A stretch of 64,000 bases of DNA from contig NC_088298.1 of NCBI RefSeq assembly GCF_032854445.1, forward strand, positions 7,675,504 through 7,739,503, written 5' to 3'. Both the position numbers and the translations under genes were made by a program. Within the stretch, counting starts at the first letter, position 1. Each line of letters opens with the position of its first letter. The DNA is from Liolophura sinensis. Lineage: Eukaryota; Mollusca; Polyplacophora; Chitonida; Chitonidae. The notes beneath the pieces were generated by a model that was not told the origin of the DNA, searched no databases, and was given only the letters and a program-made list of their open reading frames with translations. Shown here one piece after another: positions 20,445-33,900 of this stretch.

Positions 20445-20682
20445 CCCAGGGTCCCATAGTTCACAACTGTTTTAAGACCAAATACCAGATTTAACTTTCA
20501 GGCCAAGCCTACAACTTTGTGTTTAGCCCAAATATAATTATGTAACAGCATATTAAAAATAAACTAAATCTGCTATTGTTATACTTTGGCTTTGGACAAC
20601 TGCATTGGCTGCTAAGTTTACCTAAAATCTTAAATATAAAATAATCACTAGTACTAATACGCCATCGAACAAGTGAGCCCTG
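20445..20682. mobile_element. MITE-like element 2, copy 3
   Basis: CCCAGGGTCCCATAGTTCAC at the left and GAACAAGTGAGCCCTG at the right; internal blocks GGCCAAGCC, TTGTGTTTAGCCC, TGCTATTGTTATACTTTGG and TTGGACAACTGCATTGGC as in the other two copies. Confidence 0.65.
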
Positions 20683-20689
20683 CACATTT

Positions 20690-21400
20690 TATTTATACAG
20701 AAAACCTTGGTCAGCACTCTTATTGTTCACACAATAATAGAGTCTAAATTAAAAAATAGAATCACAACTTTGTAGTCACATAGGCAAAGTTGTCCATATA
20801 CTTCGAATAGAAAATGGAACTACATTTGGAGCCACATATTGTTTTGGTTGGACAATTACACATAAAAAAGCATCATTCACTTATTAAAAAGAGGCTTTGA
20901 TGGCTTGACATGTAGGACTAAACATGATCCAGTGAAGACATTACAAATACCATTACAAGTGAAATTCTACAAAATATGTAACAGTATTGAAGGATCAACG
21001 TGTATGGATGCTAGTCATTCAGCACATATACCTTTATTATCATCTGTGGTCACATTTTGGTGATTTCAGTTTGAGACCACTTAACTGCCATGCAAATATA
21101 CACATGTAGGATTACTCTTGGTGTCGCATTTGCAGGGGTTAATAATGTGAGAGCAAATCAGCAGTGTCAAAAAGGTAAACGCGAGTCAGTTGCTCTCTCT
21201 GAGCCAATAAATGGCTGGTTGTAGCCCACGTGACACTATAAGCTCTGTTTTGTTTGGTTAACTGTTACTGGGTGTTATAGTAAACTATTATGGCTTTGGA
21301 GTCTTTTCATTTACCTGTCATGCTAATATATACTGAACAAAAAACAAAACAAAACCAAAACTTCAAATTATTTGGAGATATGTTTTGGAGATATGGATTA
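20690..21400. other. No gene recognised
   Basis: Unique sequence. A run AACAAAAAACAAAACAAAAC occurs near 21337. Confidence 0.35.
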
Positions 21401-21424
21401 TACTGAAAATCGGTAGCACAAAGT

Positions 21425-21970
21425 ATTTAATATGGGCGAATCCCATAAAAGCCAGGTCAACTTAGACGCACCCGACCCATTTTAACTGTGGTGAACCAAG
21501 TGGGATGAATGCTGCACGTGATTTTGTGAAACGCTATCCTGCACTTCTACGAGGTCACGTTACCACAATTTCATGTGGCTGAGCACCAAGACGTGTGCAG
21601 AATTTGACAGTGATAAGAAAAAACACGCTAACAATCCTTGAGAAATAAACAGGTCTCATACCACGCCTTACAAATGTTGAACATGAACGTGCAGTTGATA
21701 TGATCCTGTGGTTGGCCAGTCTACTGTGGCTGTTGCACGTGCCATGAGATGCAGTAGACAGACAGTTCACGATCTGAGGACACGTGTGCATCAAACGGGT
21801 ACGACATGGACGGCCCCATATAATGACACATGCCCAGGACAATCAAATTTGGCCACGTCATTTACGTATTCGCTTTGCGACCGCAATGTCAACCAGTAAC
21901 GTACTGTTTAGGGGTCGCGTAACTGCCTAGACCTTGCCAAACATGCGAAACTGCCCATCTTTGTGCCCGA
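21425..21970 (+). pseudogene. Tc1-type transposase relic (N-terminal HTH part)
   Basis: After frame changes the + strand reads ERAVDMI (about 21680), then VGQSTVAVARAMRCSRQTVH followed by DLRTRVHQTGT (21711-21800), the helix-turn-helix of Tc1-like transposases. The next frame gives RHGRP and QIWPRHLRIRFATAMSTSN (about 21806-21898), fitting the GRPR linker and the RHIRLxHLRxRFxTATST block of that family. The DDE catalytic part is not seen. The copy is truncated and frameshifted. Confidence 0.72.
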
Positions 21971-22027
21971 CGTCCTTACGTTGGGCCGAGAATGACACGT
22001 AACCATAATAAACTTATACCCTGGGCA

Positions 22028-22215
22028 CAATTTCAGCTGGTCCGTTTTGGGAGCTGTAGATCCAGGGTCAATCCTGCATCGAGTCACACCTAAGACTTTG
22101 AAAGAAAAAGTTGTAACTTCCTGCCTTGCTGCTGTGAAAAATTCGGGTAGAAAAATTAAAAAGGGAATCAAACTATTTTCCTGGATAGTGTTTAATGGTC
22201 TTTCATCTGATAAAT
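22028..22215 (+). mobile_element. SINE-D partial copy, sense
   Basis: GGAGCTGTAGATCCAGGGTC, AATCCTGCATCGAGTCACAC, CTAAGACTTTGAAAG and AACTTCCTGCCT are the reverse complement of blocks at 2640-2765. Confidence 0.6.
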
Positions 22216-22224
22216 ACATTCTTT

Positions 22225-23265
22225 GATTGTTTTCTTTGCCTTAATGTCTAATCCTGTGTTAGTGTACGCACATTACTTCAACAAACCAGATTTATCCAAC
22301 AGCAACACACTTTGCTCTAAAGGGGTATGTTTGAAACATAAAGTAGCACTTTTGAAATTTATTTATTTGCTCATTATAGGTGTTTTCTATGCTGTCTTCG
22401 ATCGTTGATGAGTCCTTTAAGATAGTGCCTGTCGGTACGCATAGACGTCTAAGCTGTCAATTTAAGGTAGATTTCCCCATGCATGGTCACTGGTAACTCC
22501 ACTCGAGCATATATCTATCCGAATTTGGAAAATCTCCAACAACAAATGCCATGTTTGAATATATATTGCTCACAGCGCGCGAAACCATAGAAGGGCACCG
22601 GGGTAAACAACGAAATAAGTGTAAGGACGGCTGTGGGCTGGGATGCGGGGAGTCCGTCATCTTTACCCCCCAAGACATACCACTCCCAGCGATATGGACT
22701 GGGACAAATCAACAACTTCACAGCTGCTAACTGCATTACGGAATATTGAGAGCACAGTCATGCCAATTCATGAAAACATTCAGCTGGAATAATACAGAAA
22801 TAAAACACATAATGAAAATTCATAACAGGGAACACAAAGATGTAAAACAAATGAGCAAATGAATATGTTAGAGAGCATGGAAACAGAGAAGATGAGAATG
22901 TGAGAAATTAGGACTTGGTAACACCTTAAAACAGATTCAAGTGCTGACATTCCTAACCGGCTACGTGTCTCTCGTCCCGTCGTAGCCAAATTTTTCTGTA
23001 GACAGTAAACATCCAGGGTTATCATGACAGCCAATGAGGCCACCTGAAGGTTAAAAGCCTTTCGTAACGGAGAATCTAGCGCAACAGGCCATAAGAGAGG
23101 GAAAAGCGACTTTAGCTTGTCATGACAAATGACCAGTTGTATGTGGATTGCAAATTTACAAGCGGAATTTCTAACTTTCTGGACTAAAGACTTTGCGCAG
23201 CTTTGATATAGAGCTTCCTTGGTGACAATTCCGTTTTCCGTGTGAATGTATTAACGATGCTATGA
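22225..23265. other. No gene recognised
   Basis: Several 60-90 codon frames exist on both strands without family resemblance, and no repeat copies are seen. Confidence 0.35.
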
Positions 23266-23267
23266 CA

Positions 23268-23400
23268 CATGACCTTGAGTAGTGACTTTGCGATTCTGCT
23301 GGTGGACTAAGCATCCATGAGGTCTAGTCACTTTGCATTGTTTTCATGTTATTATCGACTAAATGTGATAACGGCTTGTGTAACTGTACTTATTAAACAT
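23268..23400 (+). repeat. Partial copy of dispersed repeat R1
   Basis: GATTCTGCTGGTGGACTAAG, CATCCATGAGGTCTAG, CACTTTGCATTGTTTTCATG match the left half of the copy at 54185-54535. Confidence 0.5.
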
Positions 23401-23689
23401 GTATTTCATCCTTATGTACAGTAAATAGTATTATGCAAAGACTATATATGCCAAAATGTGACCCCAAATACCCACCATACGAAAATTATTTTCAAGTAAA
23501 TTTTTCCCTTTGAAGAAAAATCGAAAAAATATTGAAGATCACATTCACAACTAACTTTTCGTACTATTTCATCTGAATTTATGTAATTTTTATGTATTCT
23601 TCACCTTTAGGTTCCCCAAATTATTCATCTCTTAGATTTTTTTCAAAGTTAGTGTGCTTTTGTACATAAAATACTAGTAGCTCATAATA

Positions 23690-26340
23690 ATAAAAGTAAC
23701 CTCGTTAAATGTTAAAGGGAACAGGGATAGAATTGTTACATGATATGAACTATTGTTGCGTTTAAAAAGTCAAACGAGTGATATAATCCTCATTCAAGAG
23801 CCATGTAGTTTCGAGAAAGACAAAAAAGGTTTGGACAAATGAATGGGGAAACTGAACTGAATTTAACCATGAAGACAACGCGTCCAGGAGCATTGCGAGT
23901 TTACTTAGAGGACATGTAAAAATATGGAAGTCAAAAAATATTAGTTTCAGACGTGTTTATTCCTGGAGGTAGAATTTAAATGTCATTATTTAACCATGTT
24001 AAATCTCCATTCACTTTTTGATTCTGGAGACGGTGAAAAATATTTACATGCTCTACCAAGTTTATTACTTCATGAATTTAACTGTACTAACGGAGTATTG
24101 GGTGGTGACTTTAATACAGTCATTAACCTAACGTTAGACAGGAATAGTTTTTTTTTGTTTCAATCAGAAGACTAGCATTTATATCGAACCACACTTTCGC
24201 TCTCACCCTCCAGCAGCATTTTTATATACTTGTTTGTTCTTTAAATACATTATAGCTGCTACTCCATTTGTTTTTAATTAACCTTCCGTCACCGTTTTTT
24301 GGCCTTATATTCCTCCATTTGAAATTTTTCAACTATTTTTTAAAGTAGTGTTTCCAGACGTAATGGTCTTTTTGTTTGTTTTTTGTCTAAAAAATCTACC
24401 TATTTGCTAATATAAACAGACTATTTATTATTGTTTTTTGTTTAACTCTAGTGTTGTCATTTTTGCACATAAAGTTGCACTCCTGCTTTAACCATCCTTC
24501 AAATAAGAAAAGTTTATTGTGTAGTCCAACTGGAACTAGCCTGACTACACATAGTCCTGATGGACACGTTCAATTTAAGTCCCATGATCGGCAAAGATTC
24601 TACACAGTCAACTCTATATATGATTTATTTGACAGCATCGATGGCGATGTTGTCATAAATTGTTTGAGGGCCATTGGCCTATATCATAAAATATAAATTT
24701 TAACTGTCTTAAATATTTATAGATAAAAAAGTTTGGTTCATATAAATTTCTAGATATACTACTTTTTAAATATGTTGGTTTTCGAGTTTTAACTGTTTTG
24801 GTTTTTCTCTTATCTGATTTTAAACATTTCGTTTTATTTTATTTTTATTATTGTATTTGTTATTATTATTTCATTTTGTTTTATTTTTGATGTTCTCACT
24901 ATCATTTCGAAAACCTTAACCGTCTCGTGTTTTCACCATGTTCTCGCCACGATATTGCCGAAATATTGCCAATGTGGCGTTAAGCCATAATCATTCATTC
25001 ATTCATTCAATTTAAGTCATGTGTGGCGAAAACAAATCGTCACACATCGGCTTTCACCAGGTCCAGAAATAATGATACAGAGCGTTCACTTGGCTTCTAG
25101 TTACAACCTCGAGGTCCTTATTGACATCTGAGCTGAATATTCCACGTTGTCATCCGAACGTTCGGGAATTCAGTAAAAGATAAGTTTTTCTGCCAGCAAG
25201 GAACTAATTTGTTCAGTTCCAAAATAGCTGAGTCTAAGAATGAAAATCCCAAACATGTATGGGAAATTTCAGAAAATACATTTAATCGTTAAACTCTCCC
25301 AGGATATTAATATTTTGAATATTGTTATGTATATATACATGTATAAATTTTGAAAGATGTCTGCTTATAGAAATCTGACCACTCGTGATAGAAAACTCCA
25401 CGATTTCGTAATGGAAGATCCTTTATATAATCTGACGACTGACAAGAATGGCTTTTGTACGAATACAAGATTCAAGAATTCAAGATCTAAAGTTAAGTTT
25501 TCATAACAGAGACAAAAGTCAACGAAGTGTTTTTTACATTTAAAAACAAGACTCGATCAAACAAAAATCATTTTAACAAAACTTGTTTATGCCAACCAAA
25601 AAGCATCAAAAAGTGCGGTGAAACTATAGGTGAAAACAAGAACATATTTCAGTTTTACTCAAACGTTTCATTTTTTTTATCAGTGATAAAGTGATTGAGT
25701 CCGCGGCGTCGTAAGATGCTGAATGAACTTTATTGATCTCTCATATTACATGCAGATGAAAACTTAAATTGTGTTGTGAAAATCTAAAGTATATGTTTGA
25801 ATTTTGTGTGGCTATTTGTGGATATAATCTTATCAACATTTTGAAGTAATGTTAAACCATTAATTTTCAAATCATTCGGATATTCGCTCCATACTGGAAA
25901 CTAGGACTCCAGGAAAGACGGGTGTAATAACTTCAGCTGAAAAACAAAAGAGAGAACAAAAGCTCCTGGAAAACTTCCGCCCAATCACACTGTTGAATTA
26001 AGATTCTAATTTTGCTTTTCAAAACTACTAACTAACCTAAAAAAAATGGTACTTACCAATATAACTAAAAATCACAAATTGGACGTGTACTTCGTCGAAA
26101 CATTGTGGGGTGCATACGTTTTTTTCTCTAGATTTAATAGTTAACTATGTTGGTGATGGTTTATTGCTTTTTCTTGACATTGAGAAGGCTTTCCATTCTA
26201 TTGAATATGCGTATTGGCTCAAAACGTTTCTATGTTGTCAAGTTGGAAATAACATCTGGCTGAAATGATTTTATACCGAAACGTTCAGCCGCGCCTTAAA
26301 CGGTTGTAGATTTTCCCGAATTCCTAGGCAGTAAAACGGG
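23690..26340 (+). pseudogene. Decayed L1/Tx1-like LINE (endonuclease plus reverse transcriptase)
   Basis: The N-terminal endonuclease reads SLNVKGNRDRIVT (about 23702-23740) and TSDIILIQEPCSFEKDKK (about 23775-23830; the glutamate after IQ is the catalytic-site form), then WTNEWGN in the next frame. LLHEFNCTNGVLGGDFNT (about 24068-24120) keeps the GGDFN motif. ENFRPITLLN (about 25970-26000) and LLFLDIEKAFHSIEYAYW (about 26166-26220) are RT finger and motif A sequences. Many stops, frameshifts and a probable internal insertion make it dead. Clade placement is tentative. Confidence 0.72.
24925..25012 (+). mobile_element. Short SINE-like 3' end with ATTC tail (inside the LINE relic)
   Basis: GTTCTCGCCACGATATTGCC, GAAATATTGCCAATGTGGCG and TTAAGCCATAATC end in CATTCATTCATTCATTC. 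The unique 3' end plus simple tail has retroposon form; its head is not recognisable. Confidence 0.5.
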
Positions 26341-26344
26341 GGTG

Positions 26345-27990
26345 ATGCACCTCTTAGTAATAAGGCAACAACTCTTAATGTCTGGCAACAACATGCCGAT
26401 GGTCGTTGATAAATATAAGCTATCTAAGTCGCTCCGACAGTTCCATCTCTTGTCACCGTATGTTTTTGTCGGACAGTTTATGTGACTATGTGACAGTTAT
26501 CTAAGTCACTATGACCTTTCAATCTCTTTGTTTGTCCCATGTTTTTGTAGGACAGTTACCATTTCATTTAATTGACGTCTGTCGCGTGTTTCTCATGAAT
26601 AAAAAGTTAAGTTTGTCTCAGTTGCTCAGTGTAATCTAATCGTCACTGTAGAGATCACATCCACATTTAATTTGGTCTTTTAACGTTGTACAACTTCTGA
26701 CCTTTCTTAGTCTGTAGTTTGACGATTGACTGAAAGTATAAACAAATGTTATCTCACCTTTGGGAGTGTGCAAAAGGATATAGCAAGTACTACAGGCATA
26801 ATTTCGTCATATGTCAAAGGAGACTTTTAACAAGCTGCAGTTAAGGGTTTAATTATTTGACCATTACTGTCACATCCTACATTTGTATACCACTCGTTAA
26901 CATGAAGAGGCGCTCCAAGTTGATTATGGCAAAGACCCTTGCCAAAACAACTTAAAACACAGCTTTGCCGATCATTTTTGACCAAATAATACATAAATGT
27001 AAGACAGGTGCGATCATCAGTTTTCAATGACGCAAATATCACGAAATTAAAAGATGGCAGATCTGAAATATCCAGAAAATGTAAACGCTGAAAACAGTAA
27101 TACTGTTACCCGGAATGTTCAGTTAATTTTTGACATTAGAACACCAGAAAGGGTATTCCCTAATAAGGGTAATACTCTTAGTATTAACACATACACATCA
27201 TTGCTTGAACAGCCCCTAGCCATAAAGCTTACCTTTTTTATAAGATGATCTGGTATATTTGGCATAGTTACGTAACATACTTTATAACGGTGCAATTTAG
27301 TTTCATTTAACACACGACTGAGGCAGTGTCACCCATGAAATGTCTCTATAAAATACGGTTATTTTCCATATAAATTAGTTCCAGCCAGTACGGATGTGAA
27401 TGGCAGCATATATGACGATTATGAAAATGGGCTATGCCTAGAAATCTAAATTTCTAGGCATAACACTGGTTCTGCACACTGAAACACGTGATGTCAGTCG
27501 GTTCCATACCCAATGGCATTCCTTCTCGTAAGAAAGTTGAACGGCTCGTAGAAGTCTTTCGAGGGCTTTTGTCTGCTCTGCAGGGCAAATACATATTCTT
27601 CAATAGCAAGTGAAGGTAAGCAACATGCTTTGTGACAAAGACGTCATGGTATGCCACGTAAGAAAATTACTATAATCAGAGGTTATAATCTGTAATGATC
27701 ATGCAACTCTGTCATCTCGTGTTTTCGTAAAGTAATGCGCTTTCATCACCAATACCACATCAAGACAACCAATGCGGGACATTTGTTCATGTAAACCAAT
27801 ATGCTGTCAGGAGTTTTGAAAAAAAAACCGTGACCGCATAGATAGGCATATACTTTGTGACATTTTCCAACGCTACCAGCCGAAGCAGGCCAAACCACTT
27901 ACATGAAAACATGCTTTTTTCTTCGGCTGTGAATTCACAGGAAAATGTCATCCAACATTTCCTGTCCATTTTCTGCAAGGTCAAGACAAC
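26345..27990. other. Upstream region of gene B; no other gene recognised
   Basis: No repeated element or convincing frame is seen. TATAAAATACGG at about 27344-27355 has TATA-box form, but it is 640 bp from the chosen ATG, so it would imply a long leader or a 5' intron. No other promoter signal is identifiable. Confidence 0.3.
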
Positions 27991-27991
27991 A

Positions 27992-30900
27992 ATGAGGCGA
28001 CCCGTCTTGTACATCCTGATACTTGTGGCGGCCGCCACCACCACCAGCAGCAGCAGCGCGACGACGGCTACCACCAGCAGAAGCAGCAGCCCGACGACAG
28101 CCACAGCTACCAGCAGCAGCAGAACGAAGAGAGACACAACTACCAGCAGCAGCAATCCGGCGGCGGCCACAACTACCAGCATAAGCAGCTCGGCGGCGGT
28201 CAAGGTATCCTCCAGCAGAAGCAGCTCGACGACGACGACAACTACCAGCAGCACCAGCCCAACGACTGCCACAACAATCAGCAGCAGCAGCCCAACGACG
28301 GCCACCACCACCAGCAGGAGCAGTCTGACGACGATTACATTTACCACCAACAGCAGCCCGGCGGCGCCAACAAGTACCCCCAATAGCGGCCCGACGGCGG
28401 TCAAGGTATCATCCAACAGAGGCAGCTCGACGACGGCGGCCACAACAACCAGCAGCAGCAGTCCGGCAGCCGCCAAGGTGTCCTCCAGGAGAAGCACCCC
28501 GACTACGGCCACCACCAACAGCAGCAGCAGCCCGACGACGTCCACAACCAGCACCAGCCGCCCTGCGACGGCCACCAGCAGCAGCAGCAGCAGCCTGATT
28601 GACCAGGGCAACAAGCACCACCGCTGGCACCAAGGTGTCGTCTAGAAGCAGCAGCCCGAGGACGGTCACCATCACTACCAGCAGCAACGGCACGACGACG
28701 GCCCCCACCAGCAACATCAGCCCAACAACACCCACCACCACTAACAGCACCAGCCCGACGGCTGCCAGAACTACTGCCAGTAGCAGCAGGCCGACGACGG
28801 CCACCACCACCACCACCACCAGTGCCAGCACAACGACGGCCACCACCACCAGCAGCACCAGTCCGACGACGGCTACCACCGCTACCAGCACCAGCCCGAC
28901 GGCCGCCAGAACTGCTACCGGCAGGAGCAGCCCGACAACAGTCACCACCCCAAGCAGCAGCAAGCCAACGACGGCAACAATTAGCACTAGCAGCAGTCCT
29001 GTGGGCGCCAAAGTGTCTTTCAGAAGCAGCAGCCCGACCACGGCAACATCTACCAGCAGAAGCAGCTTGACCACTGCCTCAATTGCCAGCAGCACCAATT
29101 TGTCCTCCAGAAGCAGCAGCGCGACTACGTCCAGCAGCAGCAGCCCGATTACAGCCACCACCTCAACCAGTAGCAGCTCGACGACGTCAACAACCAGCAC
29201 CAGCAGCCCGTCGACGGCCACCAGCAGCAGCAGCAACAGCCCGACCACGGCAACAACAACCACCACCAGCAGCAGCTCGACGACGGCAACAACCACTAGC
29301 ATGAGCAGCAGCAGCCCGACGACGGCAACAACCACCAGCAGGAGCAGCCCAACGACAGCCACAACTACCATCAGAATCAGCCCGACGACAGCCACAACTA
29401 CCAGCAGCAGCAGCCCGACGACAGCCACAACTACCAGCAGCAGCAGTCCGGTGGGTGCCAAGGTATCCTCCAAAAGCAATAGCTTTACCACAGCCACCAC
29501 CACCAGCAGCAGCAGCAGGGCGACCACGGCATCAACCACCACCACCAGCAGCAGCCGAAGGACGGTCACAACTACCAGCAGTACCAGTCCGCCGACGGCC
29601 ACAACTACCAGCAGCAGCAGTCAGGCGGGCGCCAAGGTTTCGTCCAAAAGCAACAGCCGAACAACAGCCACAACTACCAGCAGCACCAGCCCGAGGAAAG
29701 CCACAACTACCAGCTGCACCAGTCCGACGACGGCCACAACTACCAGCACCACCAGCCAGAAGACAGCCACAAATACCAGCAGCAGCAGTCCGGTGGGCGC
29801 CAAGGTGTCCTTCAGAAGCAGCAGCCCGGCCATGGCAACATCTACCAGCAGCAGCAGCTTAACGACTGCCACAATTGCCAGCAGCACCAGCCCGAAGACA
29901 GCCACTACTATCAACAGCACTAGCCCGACGACAGCCACAACTACCGTCAGCAGCAGTCCGCCGGCCGCCAATTTGTCCTCCAGAAGCAGCAGCGCGACTA
30001 CGTCCAGCAGCAGCAGCCCGATTACAGCCACCACCTCAACCAGTAGCAGCCTGACGACGTCAACAACCAGCACCAGCAGCCCGTCGACGGCCACCACCAG
30101 CAGCAGCACCAGCCCGAACACGGGAACAAGGACCACCACCAGCAACAGCTCGACGACGGCAAAAACCACTAGCATGAGCAGCAGCAGCCCGACGACGGCA
30201 ACAACCACCAGCAGGAGCAGCCCAACGACAGCCACAACTACCATCAGCATCAGCCCGACGACAGCCACAACTACCAACAGGAGCAGCCCGACGACAGCCA
30301 CAACTACCAGCAGCAGCAGTCCGGTGGGTGCCAAGGTGTCCTCCAAAAGCAACAGCCCGAATTCGACGACCACCACCAGGAGCAGCAGCCCGACAAGGGC
30401 AAAAAGCACCACCACCAGCAGCAGAACTACGACAACAGGAACCACTAGCAGCAGCCGTCCGACGACAGCCACTTCCACCACCAGAAGCAGCAGCCCGACA
30501 ATGGCCACAACTACCACCAGCACCAGTTCAACGATGGCCACAACTACCAGAAGCACAAGCCAGAAGACAGCCAAGGTGTCCTCCAGGAGCAGCAGCCTGA
30601 CTACGGCCACCACCGCCAGCAGCGGCAGCTTTACCACTGCAACAAGCACCACCAATAGCAGCAGCCCGACGACGTCCACAACCAGCAGCAGCAACCCGAC
30701 GACGGCAACAGCCAGCAGCAGCAGCAGCCGAACAACAGCCACAATTACCAGTAGCACCAGCCCGACGACGGCCACCACCACCAGCAACAGGAGGCCGACG
30801 ACGGCCACAACTACCAGCAGCACCAGCTCCACGAGGGCCGCAACCAGCAGGAATACCAGGGCTATGACGGCCACAACTACCAGCAGCACCAGGTCTTTCA

Positions 30901-33900
30901 CGGCCAGAGCTACCCGCATCACCGGCTGGACGAAGGCCACAACTACCAACAGCAGCAGCATCTCGACGACGGCCACAACCAGCAGCAGCACCAGGAATAC
31001 GACGGCCACAACTACCAGCAGCACCAGCCCGATAACTACAACTACTAAGGGCAGCAGTACCGCTGGCACCACGGTGTCGTCTAGAAGCAGCAGCCCGAGG
31101 ACGGCCACCGTCACTACCAGCAGCAACGGCACGACGACGGTCCCCACCAGCAACATCAGCCCGACAACACCGACCACCACTAACAGCACCAGCCCGACGG
31201 CTGCCAGAACTACTACCGCTAGCAGCAGGCCGACGACGGCCTCCACCACCACCACCACCACCAGTGCCAGCACGACGACGGCCACCACCGCTACCAGCAC
31301 CAGCCCGACGGCGGCCAGAACTACTACCGGCAAGAGCAGCCCGACGACAGTCACCACCCCCAGCAACAGCAGCCCAACGACGGCAACAATTAGCACTAGC
31401 AGCAGTCCGGTGGGCGCCAAAGTGTCTTTCAGAAGCAGCAGCCCGACCACGGCAACATCTACCAGCAGCAGCAACTTGACGACTGCCACAATTGCCAGCA
31501 GCACCAGCCCGAAGACAGCCACTACTATCAACAGCACTAGCCCGACGACAGCCACAACTACCGTCAGCAGCAGTCCGCCGGTCGCCAATTTGTCCTCCAG
31601 AAGCAGCAGCGCGACTACGTCCAGCAGCAGCAGCCCGATTACAGCCACCACCTCAACCAGTAGCAGCCCGAAAACGTCAACAACTAGCACCAGCAGCCCG
31701 ACGACCACCACCAGCAGCAGCACCAGCCCGACCACGGCAACAACAACCACCACCAGCAGCAGCTCGACGACGGCAACAACCACTAGCATGAGCAGCAGCA
31801 GCCCGACGACGGCAACAACCACCAGCGGGAGCAGCCCAACGACAGCCACAACTACCATCAGAATCAGGTCGACCACAGCCACAACTACCAACAGGAGCAG
31901 CCCGACGACAGCCACAACTACCAGCAGCAGCAGTCCGGTGGGTGCCAAGGTGTCCTCCAAAAGCAATAGCTTTACCACAGCCACCACCACCAGCAGCAGC
32001 AGCAGGGCGACCACGGCATCAACCACCACCACCAGCAGCAGCCGAAGGACGGTCACAACTACCAGCAGTACCAGTCCGCCGACGGCCACAACTACCAGCA
32101 GCAGCAGTCAGGCGGGCGCCAAGGTTTCGTCCAAAAGCAACAGCCGAACAACAGCCACAACTACCAGCAGCACCAGCCCGAGGAAAGCCACAACTACCAG
32201 CAGCACCAGTCCGACGACGGCCACAACTACCAGCACCACCAGCCAGAAGACAGCCACAAATACCAGCAGCAGCAGTCCGGTGGGCGCCAAGGTGTCCTTC
32301 AGAAGCAGCAGCCCAGCCACGGCAACATCTACCAGCAGCAGCAGCTTGACGACTGCCTCAATTGCCAGCAGCACCAGCCCGAAGACAGTCACTACTATCA
32401 ACAGCACTAGCCCGACGACAGTCACAACTACCGTCAGCAGCAGTCCGCCGGTCGCCAATTTGTCCTCCAGAAGCAGCAGCGCGACTACGTCCAGCAGCAG
32501 CAGCCCGATTACAGCCACCACCTCAACCGGTAGCAGCCTGACGACGTCAACAACCAGCACCAGCAGCCCGTCGACGGCCACCACCAGCAGCAGCACCAGC
32601 CCGACCACGGCAACAAGGACCACCACCAGCAGCAGCTCGACGACGGCAAAAACCCGATTACAGCCACCACCTCAACCAGTAGCAGCCCGACGACGTCAAC
32701 AACCAGCACCAGCAGCCCGTCGACGGCCACCACCAGCAGCAGCAGCAGCCTGACCACGGCAACAAGGACCACCACCAGCAGCAGCTCGACGACGGCAAAA
32801 ACCACTAGCATGAGCAGCAGCAGCCCGACGACGGCAACAACCACCAGCGGGAGCAGCCCAACGACAGCCACAACCACCATCAGCTTCAGCCCGACGACAG
32901 CAACAACTACCAACAGGAGCAGCCCGACGACAGCCACAACTACCAGCAGCAGCAGTCCGGTGGGTGCCAAGGTGTCCTCCAAAAGCAATAGCTTTACCAC
33001 AGCCACCACCACCAGCAGCAGCAGCAAGGCGACCACGGCATCAACCACCACCACCAGCAGCAGCCGAAGGACGGTCACAACTACCAGCAGTACCAGTCCG
33101 CCGACGGCCACAACTACCAGCAGCAGCAGTCAGGCGAGCGCCAAGGTTTCGTCCAAAAGCAACAGCCGAACAACAGCCACAACTACCAGCAGCACCAGCC
33201 CGAGGAAAGCCACAACTACCAGCAGCACCAGTCCGACGACGGCCACAACTACCAGCACCACCAGCCAGAAGACAGCCACAAATACCAGCAGCAGCAGTCC
33301 GGTGGGCGCCAAGGTGTCCTTCACAAGCAGCAGCCCGGCCACGGCAACATCTACCAGCAGCAGCAGCTTGACGACTGCCTCAATTGCCAGCAGCACCAGC
33401 CCGAAGACAGTCACTACTATCAACAGCACTAGCCCGACGACAGTCACAACTACCGTCAGCAGCAGTCCGCCGGTCGCCAATTTGTCCTCCAGAAGCAGCA
33501 GCGCGACTACGTCCAGCAGCAGCAGCCCGATTACAGCCACCACCTCAACCAGTAGCAGCCCGACGACGTCAACAACCAGCACCAGCAGCCCGTCGACGGC
33601 CACCACCAGCAGCAGCACCAGCCCGACCACGGCAACAAGGACCACCACCAGCAGCAGCTCGACGACGGCAAAAACCACTAGCATGAGCAGCAGCAGCCCG
33701 ACGACAGCCACAACTACCAGCAGCAGCAGTCCGGTGGGTGCCAAGGTGTCCTCCAAAAGCAATAGCTTTACCACAGCCACCACCACCAGCAGCAGCAGCA
33801 AGGCGATCACGGCATCAACCACCACCAGCAGCAGCAGCCGAAGGACGGTCACAACTACCAGCAGTACCAGTCCGCCGACGGCCACAACTACCAGCAGCAG

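Noticed and set aside
29455-32349. Pro/Ala/Arg/Gln-rich + strand frames (for example 29455-29862, 31942-32349)
   Set aside because: Out-of-frame readings of the mucin repeats; they recur wherever the repeat unit recurs.
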